Below are positions 34,440-46,738 of a stretch of 64,000 bases of DNA, piece by piece (the stretch's first letter is position 1; each line of letters begins with the position of its first letter). This stretch comes from Microstegium vimineum. Lineage: Eukaryota > Streptophyta > Magnoliopsida > Poales > Poaceae. Location of the stretch: the NCBI GenBank assembly GCA_022036555.1, contig CM039119.1, forward strand, positions 23,384,979 to 23,448,978, read 5' to 3'. Under the pieces are notes generated by a model. The model saw only the letters and a program-made list of their open reading frames with translations, had not been told where the DNA came from and did not search any database. The translations under genes and the position numbers were made by a program.

Positions 34440-36921
34440 ACTGTGAAGGATACCAGTGTTGTCTCATTTGCCCAAAGAAAGGGTTAGGAGGCATAGCAAA
34501 CATCTCCCTTCCCATAGGGGATAGCGATCACCACCATTGGAAAAAGGTGGTCCGCTAAAGGTGTGTGGAGTGAAGCCACATCCACGAGGCCCGTAGCCGT
34601 ATGGGTCACAACCGGTACCCCACCGGGCACGACCATCGTGTGGTCTCGCCTCCTAAGGCCTAGCACCTTGAGGCATTGTACCTCTAGGTCTAGTAGTGCA
34701 CTTCGGAACTTCCGGTTCATGCACCCCAACCGGTGGGTGGTACATGTCCCAGTTGTTCATCTCAGCCTGCCTCCGATCATCTCTCTTCCTCCTATAGCAA
34801 TACTCAGCCAAGTGCCCATCCCGCTCACAATACTCACAGTGGTACTCACCGCACTCTTGGTAGGCACTCTCTTGTTAGGTTGGGTGGCTCTCGCTTTCTT
34901 AGGAAGGGGATCACTAGTGATGTCGGGCAAGGTGTCAAGTGGGTTCTGAAAGTGGTTCGGTTTGGGAATCCACACTTGCTTCGTGGAGTGGTTTTGGGTG
35001 GCTCTTCAAACATACCATCTCTCACAGGTAACTCAGAGGGGTTGGTAGGCTTAGGTGGGTGAACTTGGTGAACTTGGGAATTGTGGTGGGTTTCTCACTC
35101 TCACTCAACCCACTGCACTCACCTATCTTGCCAAACATGCTATCGACCTTCCCACCTGTAGCAAAGCCTACTCCCGTGTTGCCAGCCCGCTTGAATTGAT
35201 TGTACAACATCCCCAGCTGCGGCTCTCTGCCAGACACCCAAGCTAAGACGGACCTGTCGGCACATCGTGATCTCAAGCTCCAAAGCCTCAACATGATCCG
35301 ACTCTCTAGTGCTATCTGAGCTGACCTTCTCTAGCACAGAAATCCTACTCTCCTTCTGTGCCAGCTCAGAACGCAAGCCTTCACAAGACTTGCACGCACC
35401 AAGTAAACTAGGTCTAGCCTTCAGCTCACTAACCTCCTCAAGTAGAGTGTCATACTTGTCCTGGAGAGTGACAAGACTAGACATGTGAATGGTGCAAGCA
35501 TCACACTCTACCTCCTCGGTAACCACCACTGACGCCTTAGCAAACTCGAGCTCATCTAGCATTTTTAGATACTTAGCCTTGACCTCGTTCCTCTCTCTAA
35601 TCGCACGCTTGAGCACAACATCCTGACTCATGAAGGTAGCGTTCAAGGACTCAAGCTCGGAGGAGAGAGACTCGATGGTGGGTGATACCTCGGGTGTGTC
35701 GGAGTCGGCGTCGGAGTCGTCCTTGTGTCTGCCGACCTCACTTGCTCCAATCGCCATGGTGCAGAAGCCACCGTGCTTGGCATCGGCGTAGAAGCAGAGG
35801 CCGTTGAGCTTGTCCTCAACCTTTCCCTTCGACTCATCGTCGTCACTTGAATAAGAGCCTCTGTCGATGGAGCACTCGATGTCGCTGAGGGAGGCGAGGA
35901 AGGCTCGGTGCTTGGCCTTCACCTTGTCAATCACCTTCTTCGAGGATCTCCGGTTGTGGCCGCCCTTGGCCTTGTACTTGTCCTCGAAGCGGTGCTCACG
36001 CTTGTCCTTGCGATTGGTGAAGTCGCTCGCAGCTTTCTTGGGGCAGTTTGCGATGAAATGGTCCTCATCACCGCAACGATAACACCCCTTGGCCGCGCCA
36101 CCACATCGTCGGTTCAAGCGGTTGTTGTGAAACCGCGAGAACCTAGTGATGACTAGGGCCAGCTCGTCATCTCCAAGCGCCTCCACTTGTTCCTCTGCCA
36201 CAGAAACCAAAGAAGACAAAGCGAACAAAGCTTGTGAAGGATTAGAGGAAGAATACACACCGTCGGGGCCAGAAACCAACGCCATAGATGGGTTTGACGG
36301 GTTTTCAAGCTTGGCCCAGGTTTGGTGGTCAATCTCAGAGGACTTGAGCTTACTGAACAACTCGTCCACAGATAGGGCATCATAGCCCGGTGACTCCTGG
36401 ATGGCAGTCACCTTCATCTCCCACACCCTCCGATCAAGAGCATGCAAAAGCGTGATAGCCATCTCATGATCGTCATAGGGCAAGTTGGCCCGATTGGCAC
36501 GCATCTTGTTGATGATAGATTGGAAGCGAGTGAACATCCCGTTAACAAATTTGTCGGCCAACTGAACAAAGTTCTCGTACTCCCTACGGTACGTGTCGAA
36601 GAGTCTGGACTTGATCTAAGGATTGCCCTCATGATATTGCACAAGTGTTTGTCAGATCTCTCGTGCCGTAGTGAGACTCGAAACTCGCTCAAACTCTGTA
36701 AGAGACAAGCTTGAGAATAGGATACTACGGGCTCTTACGTTTGACGCATGCTGTGTGACTTGGAGCTCATTGATCCGAGCACCAAGAACCACATAATCGT
36801 CATTCTCACAAATCTCCCAAGTCTTCGAATCTAGCCCTTGAAGGTAAGCGGACATGCGCACCTTCCAATAGGCGAAATTCGTTCAATCGAAAAACGGAGG
36901 TTTGCCAACACCTCGCTCCAT
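34440..36921 (-). pseudogene. SIRE-like gag with zinc knuckle and coiled coil, broken
   Basis: ATG at 36921 (MERGVGKPPFF). Gag core phrases SAYLQGLDSKTWEICENDDY and FVNGMFTRFQSIINKMRAN are followed by a CCHC knuckle (CYRCGDEDHFIANC, about 36080), a basic stretch, a Ser/Asp-rich acidic stretch and a coiled coil (ELESLNATFMSQDVVLKRAI onward). A second CCHC-like motif (CEYCERDGHLAEYC, about 34830) lies near the end, as in other SIRE gags. Disabling changes: TGA near 36884, TGA at about 36650, TAG near 36615, and a frameshift near 35220 after which the C-terminal part reads in another phase. Gag normally builds the particle and binds element RNA. Confidence 0.8.
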
Positions 36922-36967
36922 GTCGCCTTCGTGGATCAAGAACCATTTAAGGTGGAATGATCCTTAA

Positions 36968-36982
36968 CCGGCTTTGATACCA
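36968..36982 (-). other. Primer-binding site of the SIRE-like element
   Basis: The minus strand reads TGGTATCAAAGCCGG, two bases after the LTR end, close to TGGTATCAGAGC, complementary to initiator tRNA-Met. It fixes element orientation and the inner LTR edge at 36985. Confidence 0.8.
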
Positions 36983-37647
36983 ATTGAAGGACCGAGAACG
37001 ACGACCAGAGGGGGGTGAATGGGAGCCTCAAATTTCACACGGAAATATTCGGGCCACTCTTCCCAAAAAATAACTCCAGCAAGCAAGCTTACTCAACCAG
37101 CAATATCACAACCCTAGAGAGGGTAGATACCTTTGGTGGTGACCAAGAGGTACAGCGGATCTTCCGGAAACCAAAAACTCAAACCAAGACACCGATAGTG
37201 AGGCTCTCAAACCCTATGGAGAAGAGAAGAGAGCTCACCCAAAAATACTTATGAGAACTGGTCTCAAAAGTGTTTTATCAAGTTCCCTGCATGATTACTA
37301 AACCAACGCAACAAACGGAACTCAATTCGGAGTCCGGACGAGGGAGAAACGGCCAAAACAGTGGCGAAGAAAATCCTGAAAAACCTTGCTGGAAGGCCGA
37401 CGGACGTTGGGCAATGGACGGTCCGTTGGGGGGCGACGGACGGTCCGTCGCAGCGTCCGTTGCAGCGTCCAACGTCCCCAAAAAATCAGCCCAAAACAGC
37501 CCCAGGCGATGGACGCTCGGCTAGGGAGCGGGCAGCGTCCACACCCTGTGTCCAACGCCCCCGAAATCTACGCAGCATCCAGACCCTGCGTCCAACGCCC
37601 CCAAAATCTGCGCAGTGAACAAGAAAATCGTTTTTCTCTCCTCCAAA

Positions 37648-38915
37648 TCTTCCCAAAACGTAACCAAATGAACACCAACTGCAACCAAACTTTGTATGCA
37701 TGATCCTTGTACAATTGGGGAGCTATCCCGAAGAAATCATCGCTCAATTTGGCTTAGAGTAACGGGGGGAGAAGAGATTTGGGGAAAAGCTCAAGAACGA
37801 AGAACACCGCAAAGAAATCGCCCAATCTACGTACTCTTGAGGTTTGAGGAGACCCCTTCGGTGCAAAGATGCTCCTCACGATTACGAACAACTTGGTTCA
37901 AACGGTTTTGCAAGAACTACTCCATAGAGAAAAATCTCAACTCGGGATCAAAGGAGAGCAAAAAGCAAAACGCGAAGAACACAAGCAAACCGGAGACTCG
38001 ATCACGAAATCAAAGCTACCATGTCTTATGGAGGGTAAGGCCTCGGATTCCCACCGAAAACAAAGTGCAAATCCTTACAAAGGTTGGAGAGATCAGCCTA
38101 GGGACCTCATGAACTAGAGAGAGGGTAGAGAGAGAGAGAGGTAGTGCAAATGAAAGGTGTTCAAGAGGTGGGATGAGGGACACCCCTTCACCCCCTACTT
38201 ATCCGGCCTCATGCACATCTTGATCTAGGATTATGATATTTTTCTCCTTGGATCCTATTTTTGACTTTACAATATAAGTGATGCAAGTATGCTACATTGT
38301 TTATCCCTACCTAAGCTCCACATAAGTCATTTAGAAGTAGGAAGATACAAAGAAGGCAACCAAATCTTCCCAAAACTTAACCAAATGAACACCAACTGCA
38401 ACCAAACTTTGTAGGCATGATCCTAGTGTAGTTGGGGAGCTATCCCGAAGAAATCATCACTCAATTTGGTTTAGATTAACGGGGAGAGAAGAAATTGGGG
38501 AAAAGCTCAAGAACGAAGAACACCGCAAAGAAATTGCCCGATCTGTGTGCTCGTGAGGTTTTGGGGAGAACCCTTCAGTGCAAAGATGCTCCTCACGAGT
38601 ACCCACAACTTGGTTCAAATGGATTTGCCAAAACCTTTCTCAATCAAAAAATCTCATCTCGGGATCAAAGAGGGGCAAAAAGCAAATCGTGAAGAACACG
38701 AGCAAGAACAGGGGACACGATCAAGAACCCAAAGGCACCATGGCCTACGGAGGTTACGGCCTCCGATTCCTCGCAACAATCTCAAGTTCTTACACCGGAG
38801 ACACGGTGTATCTCAAGCAAGAAGAGCTAGGGAAAGGGAAAACCTAGGAATTAGGTGGGAGAGAGGAAATGCAAGAGATGGGATGAGGGATACCCCTTCA
38901 TCCCTATTTAATGAG
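37648..38915. repeat. Diverged internal duplication in the SIRE-like LTR (718-bp spacing)
   Basis: 37648-38220 and 38366-38915 both begin AATCTTCCCAAAAC.TAACC, both contain CTATCCCGAAGAAATCATC, AAGATGCTCCTCACGA and GGGATCAAAG, and both end in GATGAGGGA.ACCCCTTCA. Many mismatches and small indels show that the duplication is old. Each copy includes a possible TATA-like site near its outer end (about 38197 and 38909). Confidence 0.8.
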
Positions 38916-39108
38916 CTTTGGCTATTTTCCAAAGACCCCTCTAGATACATGAGTGAACTACCTAGCCTAAGCATTGCAGTACAAGCTCCAAAAAATATCT
39001 TCCTCGATTTGAATGGATGGCCCCACTTCCTGCCAGGAGTTGTCGTCGCCTCGACACAACCTCCAGGATTCTGCCACATGCCATCCCTGCTTCCTCAGAA
39101 GCTCCGCC

Positions 39109-39231
39109 CGGGTTTTGAGGCCCAAACCCGCGATACCCGCCACCGGTAGCTTTGGGATCAACTACCGAACCCTGAGTTTTGAGGCCCAAACTCGGAAACC
39201 ATCCTTCGATGGTTTTGAGGCCCAAACCATC
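39109..39231. repeat. Three hairpins with identical loop and covarying arms
   Basis: At 39109-39130, 39174-39193 and 39208-39231 the same core TTTTGAGGCCCAAA is flanked by arms that differ between hairpins but pair within each: CGGG/CCCG, GAG/CTC and GATGG/CCATC. The arms change together, so pairing rather than sequence is kept. Confidence 0.85.
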
Positions 39232-39608
39232 AAACTGCTCGACATGTGCCACCTTGTCCTTGCCCAGCCCGACTCTGAGTCCCCTGAGCCTCCTGCTTGA
39301 CTCGCTCGCCCGCTGTCTTGACTTGGTCAACACGGTCTACCTCCATGTCTTCTCGCGCTCGCCGGTGCCAAGTACTAGCCACCACAGCTAGTCCGCTGGC
39401 GCCCATGGTCCCTCGTCCGAGCCCTGCTTCCACCCTTCACCGCTCTCAGTCCATCGGCACGGCAAGCCTCTACTCGACCTTCTCCACGGCATTGACCACT
39501 GTCTCTGGGCCTCAGTACCTGCACACCACAAGCCGATAGATAGGCACACACATGCTTTCGCAAGGGTTAGAATAAACCACTCAAACTGAAATAATCACAT
39601 GTTGAACA

Positions 39609-39857
39609 ATCACTCATCATCAAAGCTAAACGAACATGGGCACATATCAACCATGTGTTCGCAAGAAGATTTTGCTTTGAGAACTATTCCATTTATCAAC
39701 CGCTTAAGGATCTATGTTAGCCAATACCACATATCCCATTTGTATGACAAAATGTCTTGAGTGAATCTTTATGCTTGCTTTATACTTTGAATATCATGGT
39801 TATGTTAACTTTTATCCTTTACTCGAGGACAAGCAAAGAGGTAAGTATGGGGGATCT
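39609..39857 (+). mobile_element. 3' internal end of a second Athila-like element
   Basis: Non-coding sequence ending in ACTCGAGGACAAGCAAAGAG and a purine tract (GTATGGGGGATCT, 39845-39857) just before the LTR. The GACAAGCAAAG box and purine tract resemble those at 4970-5010. The remainder of the element is not in the window. Confidence 0.7.
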
Positions 39858-41365
39858 TGTTGACGGTAAAAATGAGCCATTTTGTCACCAAAATACTGTC
39901 AACATCCTCATATTCGAAGAAAGACAAGCATAACATGAATATATTTTACCCAATAACTAGTTCCACATGTCCCTTGACTATTTGAGTGCAGGTAATGACA
40001 AATGGGGACTTTTGGGAGCTAGTGGGCCCACTTAGGGGGTCGGCCGACCTCCCTGTGGGGCCACTAGGCCTCCCAAGATCCCATGATCCAAGTAACACTC
40101 TCCAAAGTACTTTCTACCCCTTGGATCCAAGTGTGCTACCTCTCAACGGTTCTGGATCAAAGCATGAGGATCCATGGGCCCACATCAAGGATATCAATGT
40201 GACAAACATCTTAGAACAAACACCCAATGCATATGACAAGTGGTACCAGCATACAAAAGACAGAGATGGGCCAGAGACCCCATAGGGGGGTCACCCGACC
40301 CCCCATTGGGCCCACCAAGCCACCCACATGCTCCCTAAGCAGTGGGGACACCTCCTGGAGGAAGTGGCAGGGCCCACCTATCAGGGGTGGTCGGCCGACC
40401 ATACCCCTATGCCCAAAAGGTGCCCCAAGGTCTCCACCACCTTCCTACATGCCTCCATGCATCCACTTGATCTCCACCGTTAATCTAAGACGGTTACAAT
40501 GATGGTTTGATCCTACGGTGGCTGATGGAGGTGGCGCGGATCATTGACGTGGCACCGGAGTAGCCCCTACTCCACCTCTAGCTATAAATACCCCCTAGAC
40601 CTTCACTCTCACTCATGCCTCATTGGAGACAAACTACTCCTTAGTAGTAGTGCTATGCTAGTTGGAGGAGAGTGAGGGAAGTCTTCTGGAGAAAGCCTCG
40701 GATCTGTCGGGAATCTTCTCCGGAGCTCTACCTCAGCGGATGTGATCCTCTTGTAAGTTCAGCACTTGTAAGTGATACATTCGAGTTCTTTATAGCAATT
40801 AATATTCTAGTTCTAGCATAGCTGTTATACATCTTTTCACGCTTGTTCATCACTTTACTTTAAGTAGAGTGCTTTAATCTTATGCATGGGTTAACATAGT
40901 AAGAATAGTGTAGACGTGGTGTCTAGACTAGATCTTGCCTTTGTAAACCGCTTATCGCATGGATTGTTTGTGGTAGCTAGTAGGTAGTGACAGCCCTATC
41001 TAGCCTTTGTATTCCACCACGTGTGTAAGATAAGTTCTTAAAAGGTAGGGCCTCAATACAACATGATGGTGCGGTCCGGTTAGAGTTTTGCCCTCTTTCT
41101 AATCTATCCCATCGCCTCCTGCAAGAGAAGGGCTGATAAAGCCAGTATAACCAGCTATACCTTGATAGATATCTTTGCTATATCAAACCTCTCAACCCAG
41201 TTATCATAGTCTCCCTTGATCCATCATAGGACATATCCATAATCCTAGTTAACTCACTTCTCGTTCCCTGTGGAAAATACGATACCTGGAATACTCCCGG
41301 TGATAGCTACACTTGAGAACCGTACACTTGCGGTCTTTTCCGGTTTGCCACTTTTGGTGTCAACA
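39858..41365 (+). repeat. 3' LTR of the second Athila-like element
   Basis: Starts TGTTGACGGTAAAAATGAG after the purine tract and ends near GGTGTCAACA at 41365 (the outer edge is less certain). The first 50 bp hold an inverted repeat (TTGACGGTA ... TACTGTCAA). Rich in GGGCCCA and GGTCGGCCGACC palindromes near 40025-40400. The truncated copy at 10664-11158 is the same family. Confidence 0.75.
40583..40590 (+). promoter_or_regulatory. TATA box of the second Athila-like LTR
   Basis: TATAAATA in CTAGCTATAAATACCCCC, about 725 bp into the LTR. Confidence 0.55.
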
Positions 41366-41985
41366 CGGTGCCATGTACGTGTGTGGATCTGGCTTGCTGG
41401 CCTCGCTGGAGGAGCCCCACACCAGTGCATTTGGTTTGTTACGCATGGCGGAGGTGTTCTCTCTCCCCTACTCTCCCTTCCTTCCCTCATGTCTCCCCCT
41501 TGATGTGATTTGACCTCCGTCCCCTAGGAGACCGTTTGTTGTTGTCGCCTTTCTTTTTTTAGGTGCGTGGATCATGTGAGCAACTGATATCCTTCATTGT
41601 ACAGTGATGATTAATTGTTCCATTCTTCGTGTTATCTAATGAGGATTTGGGGTTGTGCAATGATGACGTGTCTTTAGACTAAGACAATGGAATTGTGTTG
41701 TGATGATTGATTGTTACATCCTTCCATGATTATTGCTACCTGCATTAGTTTTGTGTTGCCAATGTCATTATATCTTAGCAATTCTCTTTTACATTTGTTA
41801 CTGAGCATAGGTCCATTGTCAATGATATCTTTACTTCACATAGTAGAAACAAGCAGAACAATGGGGTTGGAATTTTCAGAGACCGTGAGTCAGATGGCAA
41901 GGATCCTGATTATGACAAAAGCTATGACAAGCTGCTATACTCTTAGGGCACCATGAACAAGAAAGCTTTTATGGTTATTTTTACC
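41366..41985. other. Flanking DNA, no gene resolved
   Basis: 41380-41500 is GC-rich and could be a gene scrap; 41840-41945 reads loosely like coding sequence (RDRESDGKDPDYDKSYDKLL in one frame) but ends without a recognisable domain. Confidence 0.3.
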
Positions 41986-42487
41986 TAGTGTTCGCCTAAA
42001 CAGCCGTTTAAATGAATGCTAAACGGTGGCAAACTATTTGTTTGGGGGTATTCAGGAATTAAACGGTTGACCATTTAAACGGTAAAAACACGGGGCTAAA
42101 TGGTCTATACCTCTAAAGGGAATGAAGGTAAGTGGGTTTAAACGGGCTAAATGATTGTATAAACGGTTGTTTAGGTGAATACAAGGTAAATGCAGTTAAG
42201 TTTTACATGCATAAATTTGTATACTTAAGTTTATTATATTCATGAATATATATTCCTGATTTCTTACATGCATAAATATGTATATTTGATTCTTTTTACA
42301 TGTATAAAATATATATATATACTTAAATAATTAATTTTTTACTTGCATAACATGTATAAATGCTAGAATAATTGATTTTACTATTGGTTAAAACACCATG
42401 TAACTCCTTTTAAACAATGTGTAAACAGTCTGAACTCTAAATGAAGGGTGACCGTGTAAAGGCCATTTACCGTTTAGGAAAACATTG
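41986..42487. mobile_element. Non-autonomous hAT-like element
   Basis: Starts AGTGTTCGCCTAAACAGCCG and ends CCGTTTAGGAAAACATTG, imperfect inverted ends. The subterminal regions carry many TTTAAACGG/CCGTTTAAA motifs in both orientations, which is typical of hAT-type MITEs. No transposase; target duplication not confirmed. Confidence 0.5.
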
Positions 42488-43959
42488 TTTTTACCATGCT
42501 TCTGCTCCAACAGTTTCTTATGCATTATGTGTCATTGCTTTTTAAGTATAGTGAAGTCTTACGCAATAGGTGTTGTATGTCATTGCTTTTTAAGTTTAGA
42601 GAAGTCCTACTTCATTTAACTATCGCCCTAAACTTTTGAAGTCAACTAGAAAAATATCGGTTTGATTGCTACTATGGGATGCTAGTGAACAATGGCTATA
42701 AGAGGATCATTTCTTTTGTAGGAGACACTAAATCTTGTGATGTAGTTACTTTCTATGAAGTTTGGTTAAGCTAGTTCAGATTACATGATACCTTTTCCTG
42801 TTATTGTTCACTATGGTAGACATACTTGATCTTTAGAAATTCTTTTTACTCACCATGAGTGACTTGTACAGGTATATGCAAAGATTTGATTCTGGATTTG
42901 GATTTAGTTGAGGCCCATACACAATTCAACCACTATATGCGCCTGCTATTAACTACAAAACTGAATCCCCCTAGCTTGGTTCAGCACAACAATCACTTGT
43001 TATTCATTGAGAGCACATGATCAAGTAGAAAGACAAATTGGATGGGCTCAAGATGTCAGACTTCATATATCTCCTAAAGTTCGGATAGGCTCGGGATGCC
43101 GGACTTCATATATCTGCTAAATCATGCCTGATATTCTAACTTCCACAAACATAAAGAACGATTTTAGGAAAAATGTGAAACATGTTTCTTTTTTTGAGTT
43201 AAACATTTTTTCTATCCTTTTTAGCATTAAATCAGATATTAGTATTTTTAAATGTATATTTACTCTAGAAAAATATTTGGATAATTTTTGAAAAAAAGAT
43301 TTCTATAGTTTGTTTATAGTCTAATTGACATCCTAAACTATCATGAAAATCTAATTTATCTTGCTTGTTGACGTGACACTACATAAGTTAAAACTACTTT
43401 CAAAATCACTCAGGTACGAAACGAACAAATGGTTTCAATCGTTTGAAGAGCACAAACCCCAAGATTTGTTGTTGAAGGAGATAAATCAAATTATGCCATA
43501 GTTGAGGGATCACAAGGAATTTTGCTTTAGGGACCGTTGAGATCCTTTTATTTTAGAGGAATTAAAATCTACTTAATGGATTATGCTATTTGGCTTGAAA
43601 TTTAATATTCCATAATTTTCCCAAGTTCACATTTAAGCATATCTCAAATTTATAGGGTGGGAGATGGAATTTGATTCTATAGTTCATTTCTACTCTCCAA
43701 TTTATATCACACTTTTTAACTCGCTTTCCTAAAGTAGAAATGCAACTTGTATGTATTTCCCTTGCATAGCTAACAATTATTCATAAACATATTTCATATA
43801 GAACCATATTAGTTTATATCTAAATTATAATTATTAGAATGAATTAAATTATAAAGATCCAAACGGGCCCTTAGAGATAGCTATCAAATCATCCAAATAT
43901 ATTTATCCTATTACATTTTATCCCACAAAGGCCCATGATCAATCCATTGGAATTGAGAA
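42488..43959. other. Intergenic DNA, nothing recognised
   Basis: A/T-rich. A short duplicated phrase (GACTTCATATATCT, about 43060 and 43104) is the only local repeat noted. No supported gene. Confidence 0.4.
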
Positions 43960-44290
43960 GGAAAAGGTTCAATTTTATCCCTCAACTTTTGCGAAAGTCT
44001 TTTTTCCTCCCTAACTCTAAAACCGGATAAACCACCTCCCTCAACTTTTGAAACCGTGTGTTTTACCTCCCTAGCCAGTTATAAGCGGTTTTGAATGCAA
44101 TTTTGTCTTTTTATTTTTATTTATTTCAGTTGAATCTTTAAAAATTATAGTAAAACATAGAAAATTACAAAATAAAAAATATAATTTTGTTGGACTCCGC
44201 ATGAGTAGATCTACACAATGAACATATAATATATTATGTTTTACTACATAGTTTTTGCTATTGATTTAGACTATTCTTTTCTATAATTAA
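43960..44290. repeat. Dispersed repeat, copy 2 (related to 12480-12760)
   Basis: See the copy at 12480-12760 for the shared phrases. This copy lies at the 3' truncation point of the SIRE-like gag that starts at 44300. Confidence 0.5.
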
Positions 44291-44299
44291 TTGGGTCCT

Positions 44300-45587
44300 A
44301 GGGGGTAGTCACATAAGACTTGGTCACTCAAACACTCCTCATGATTTGTTTCTTCTTGAGTGCACCAACATACTTCACAACAATCTTGTCATCTTTGCCC
44401 CAACAATACATATAATCACTAGCATAGCTTCATGAGATAGGCACTTGTTGCTTGGGCACCTCCACTTGCTTCTTCTTGTTGCTCTTGTTGTTGGCAAGTG
44501 TGCTAGGAGGAGTGGCAACATTGTTTGCTTTGTTGAGAAGGTCATCGAGTGCAACACTTTTGTTGAACTTCACACAAGGCACTCCATTGATCATGTTTCT
44601 TCCATTGGCTCTTCCATTATACTTACTGTAGCCAATGCCATCCTTGATGAAGGGGCGCCTTGCTGCCTCGTAATGGTTGTTGATTGCTTCTCCTTGCACT
44701 TGCAACCATTCTTGATAATTGTGTTCAACCTATGAATCTCTTTGTCTTTCTTTTCTAGCTCAATAAGGTTAGTAGCACAAGCATTTCTATCAATTATAAC
44801 ATCTTTTGCAACCTTGGCTTCTTGAAGCATTTGAAGAATCGGATTCCTTAGGAGTTGTAGAAGTGCTTTTCCAAAGAATGTCATAGTTTAGTTTAAGGTT
44901 ATGATATTTATCTTTTAAGATTGTGAGGCTTTCTTGAACAAAACTATGATCATTCTTTAGACTCACTAAAGAGACATTAATAGAAGAATGTTCCTTAGTC
45001 AAAAGTTCATATGAGTCGTTCTCAACTTTCTTTATTTCCTTAGAGAGACATGCTTGAAGTTCAAGGTTCTTCTCCCTTTATTTTAGGAGCAAATCCCCTT
45101 GTGACTCTATGCATGCCTCACGCTTCTCTAGTTTATAGATTAGCTTCAGGATTTTATAGGCAGTAGGTTTTCCAAATTTCTTTATTATGTTATTAGAAAA
45201 TTCATCATTATTTTCATCACAACTATCACATTCATCATTAGAGTGAGTAGGGGAGTTAGGTGGTGCCTTATCCCCCTTAGCCATGAGGCAAGTTGGAGTG
45301 TAATGGTCATTATCGGTGAGGTTGGTGAAGAGCCTAGGTGATGAAGATAAGTTGATGAAGAGAGATGGCGGTGAAGCATGGTTGGTGATGAGCTTGGTCG
45401 GAGAAGTCTCTTGAATAGCAATTGTAGCAACACACTTCTTCTTCTCCTTGTCGTTGTCACTTGTCATCACTTTCATCATTTGATTCCCATTCTTCACCAA
45501 GATGTGCTTCACCTCTCTTCTTGCTTTTATGCTTCTTGTCATCATCCTTGTTGTGCTTGTGCTTCTTATTCTCTTTAGGACAATCGG
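44300..45587 (-). pseudogene. SIRE-like gag, C-terminal part (second copia element)
   Basis: Minus-strand gag downstream of the Tat insertion: Ser/Asn/Asp-rich acidic linker (HSNDECDSCDENNDEFSNN), a coiled-coil stretch, then NGIGYSK-like phrases (IKDGIGYSKYNGRANGRNMI, PCVKFNKSVALDDLL) and CWGKDDKIVVKYVGA, which close SIRE gag. Several stops and frameshifts. It continues upstream at 61669. The last 5 bases (45583-45587, ATCGG) are the left target duplication of the Tat element. The protease and the rest of pol are absent. Confidence 0.75.
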
Positions 45588-45765
45588 TGTCGGTACAAAG
45601 GTAAGGGGTACCCTAAACCCTTCGATAATTTAACGCTTAAACATAGTAACCATTTTTAAGACAGGAATCAACCAACCGCCCAAGCCAGCAAAGAAGGGCC
45701 CACCACACGAAGGCCCCCTGCACCGGCGATAGCGACCAGTCGTGGGTCGGCCTGCTTCTGGAAAA

Positions 45766-46210
45766 ATGACGGACCAAGGGTCGAACGAACGACCCCTCCA
45801 CCTCGACGCCGAATGACGGACCAGGGGTTGAACGAATGACCCCTCCGCCTCTACCTCGACGCCAAGTGACGGACCAGAGCTCGAACGAACAACCCCTCCA
45901 CCTCCACCTCGACGCCGAATGACGGACCAGGGGTCGAACGAACGACCCCTCCGCCTCAACCTCGACGCCGAGTGACGGACTAGGGTCGAACGAACGACCC
46001 CTCCGCCTCTACCTCGACGCCGAGTGACGGACCAGGGGTCGAACGAACGACCCCTCTGACTCTACCTCGACGCCGAGTGACGGACCAGGGGTCGAACGAA
46101 CGACCCCTCCGCCTCCACCCCGACCTCTCCGCCTCCACCTCGACCTCTCTGGCTCCGCCTCTGCTCTAACTGACGGAAAGGGGTTGAACGAACGACCCCC
46201 GGACAGGAAG
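45766..46210. repeat. 53-bp tandem repeat array in the 5' LTR (7 units plus 1 partial)
   Basis: Units begin TGACGGACCAGG near 45766, 45815, 45870, 45918, 45972, 46024 and 46077, with a degenerate one near 46174. Each contains the perfect hairpin GGGGTCG-AACGAA-CGACCCC and a CCTCGACGCCGA tail. Confidence 0.9.
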
Positions 46211-46730
46211 CTCGATCAGCCCAACTGCTCCCGGTATGGGTTAAAGGGAATCCGCCTGACACCATGGGCGCCCACGACCGCAGTCAAATCCATCAACTCA
46301 CCGCCATGTCCCTCACTCCCGTCAATTGTGCTGCCGCTGTAACCATGTCGCGAGTACGGACTCCAGAAGCACCCCTCGAGACGTGAACAGGATGGCCCTC
46401 GACGACGCCTTCGGGGATACGACAAGGCCACGCGGGTCTCGACCCCTCCCCTCGACCGGGGGGCTCGACCCCTACCTCAAACCACTCCGGTATGGGGCCC
46501 GTCCCATCCGCCCCGTCCCGCTTCAACTGTGGGACTCGCGCCCGTCTACGGAAGGATGACTCTGCTACGCTGCAACATCTAGTCTACTGTCACCATGCCC
46601 CGGAGCGCCGGAAGGACGGGAAGGCCACACCGCCACAGTGCTCGACGTCCCTTCGCCCCCACTATACCGCGGACATGCCTCCCATGCTACAATAGTTTAG
46701 GACCCTATACCCTCGGGCCTCCCCTTGGTC

Positions 46731-46738
46731 TATAAAAG
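46731..46738 (+). promoter_or_regulatory. TATA box of the Tat 5' LTR
   Basis: TATAAAAG in TTGGTCTATAAAAGGGGAC, about 1.14 kb into the LTR. It is conserved at 61274 in the 3' LTR and marks the likely U3/R border region. Confidence 0.7.

Larger units (their letters stand above)
34113..39608 (-). mobile_element. SIRE-like Ty1-copia element, 5' part only
   Basis: On the minus strand: 5' LTR (39608-36985), primer-binding site, gag (from 36921) and the start of the aspartic protease (to the gap). The rest of pol and the 3' LTR would lie beyond the gap. The element sits in the 3' internal region of an Athila-like element that resumes at 39609. Its target duplication cannot be checked because the other end is missing. 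Confidence 0.85.
36985..39608 (-). repeat. 5' LTR of the SIRE-like element
   Basis: 2624 bp, starting TGTTGAACATGTG at 39608 and ending GTCCTTCA at 36985 on the minus strand. Inside are three hairpins with the same loop (39109-39231), an internal duplication (37648-38220 and 38366-38915) and a palindrome-rich stretch of GGACG/CGTCC motifs (about 37395-37580). Confidence 0.75.

Noticed and set aside
42900..43140. Gene-like stretch with a duplicated GACTTCATATATCT phrase
   Set aside because: No open frame of useful length and no similarity I can name.
45766..46210. CRISPR-like array of regular repeats
   Set aside because: Units are contiguous with no unique spacers and sit in an LTR of a plant retrotransposon.
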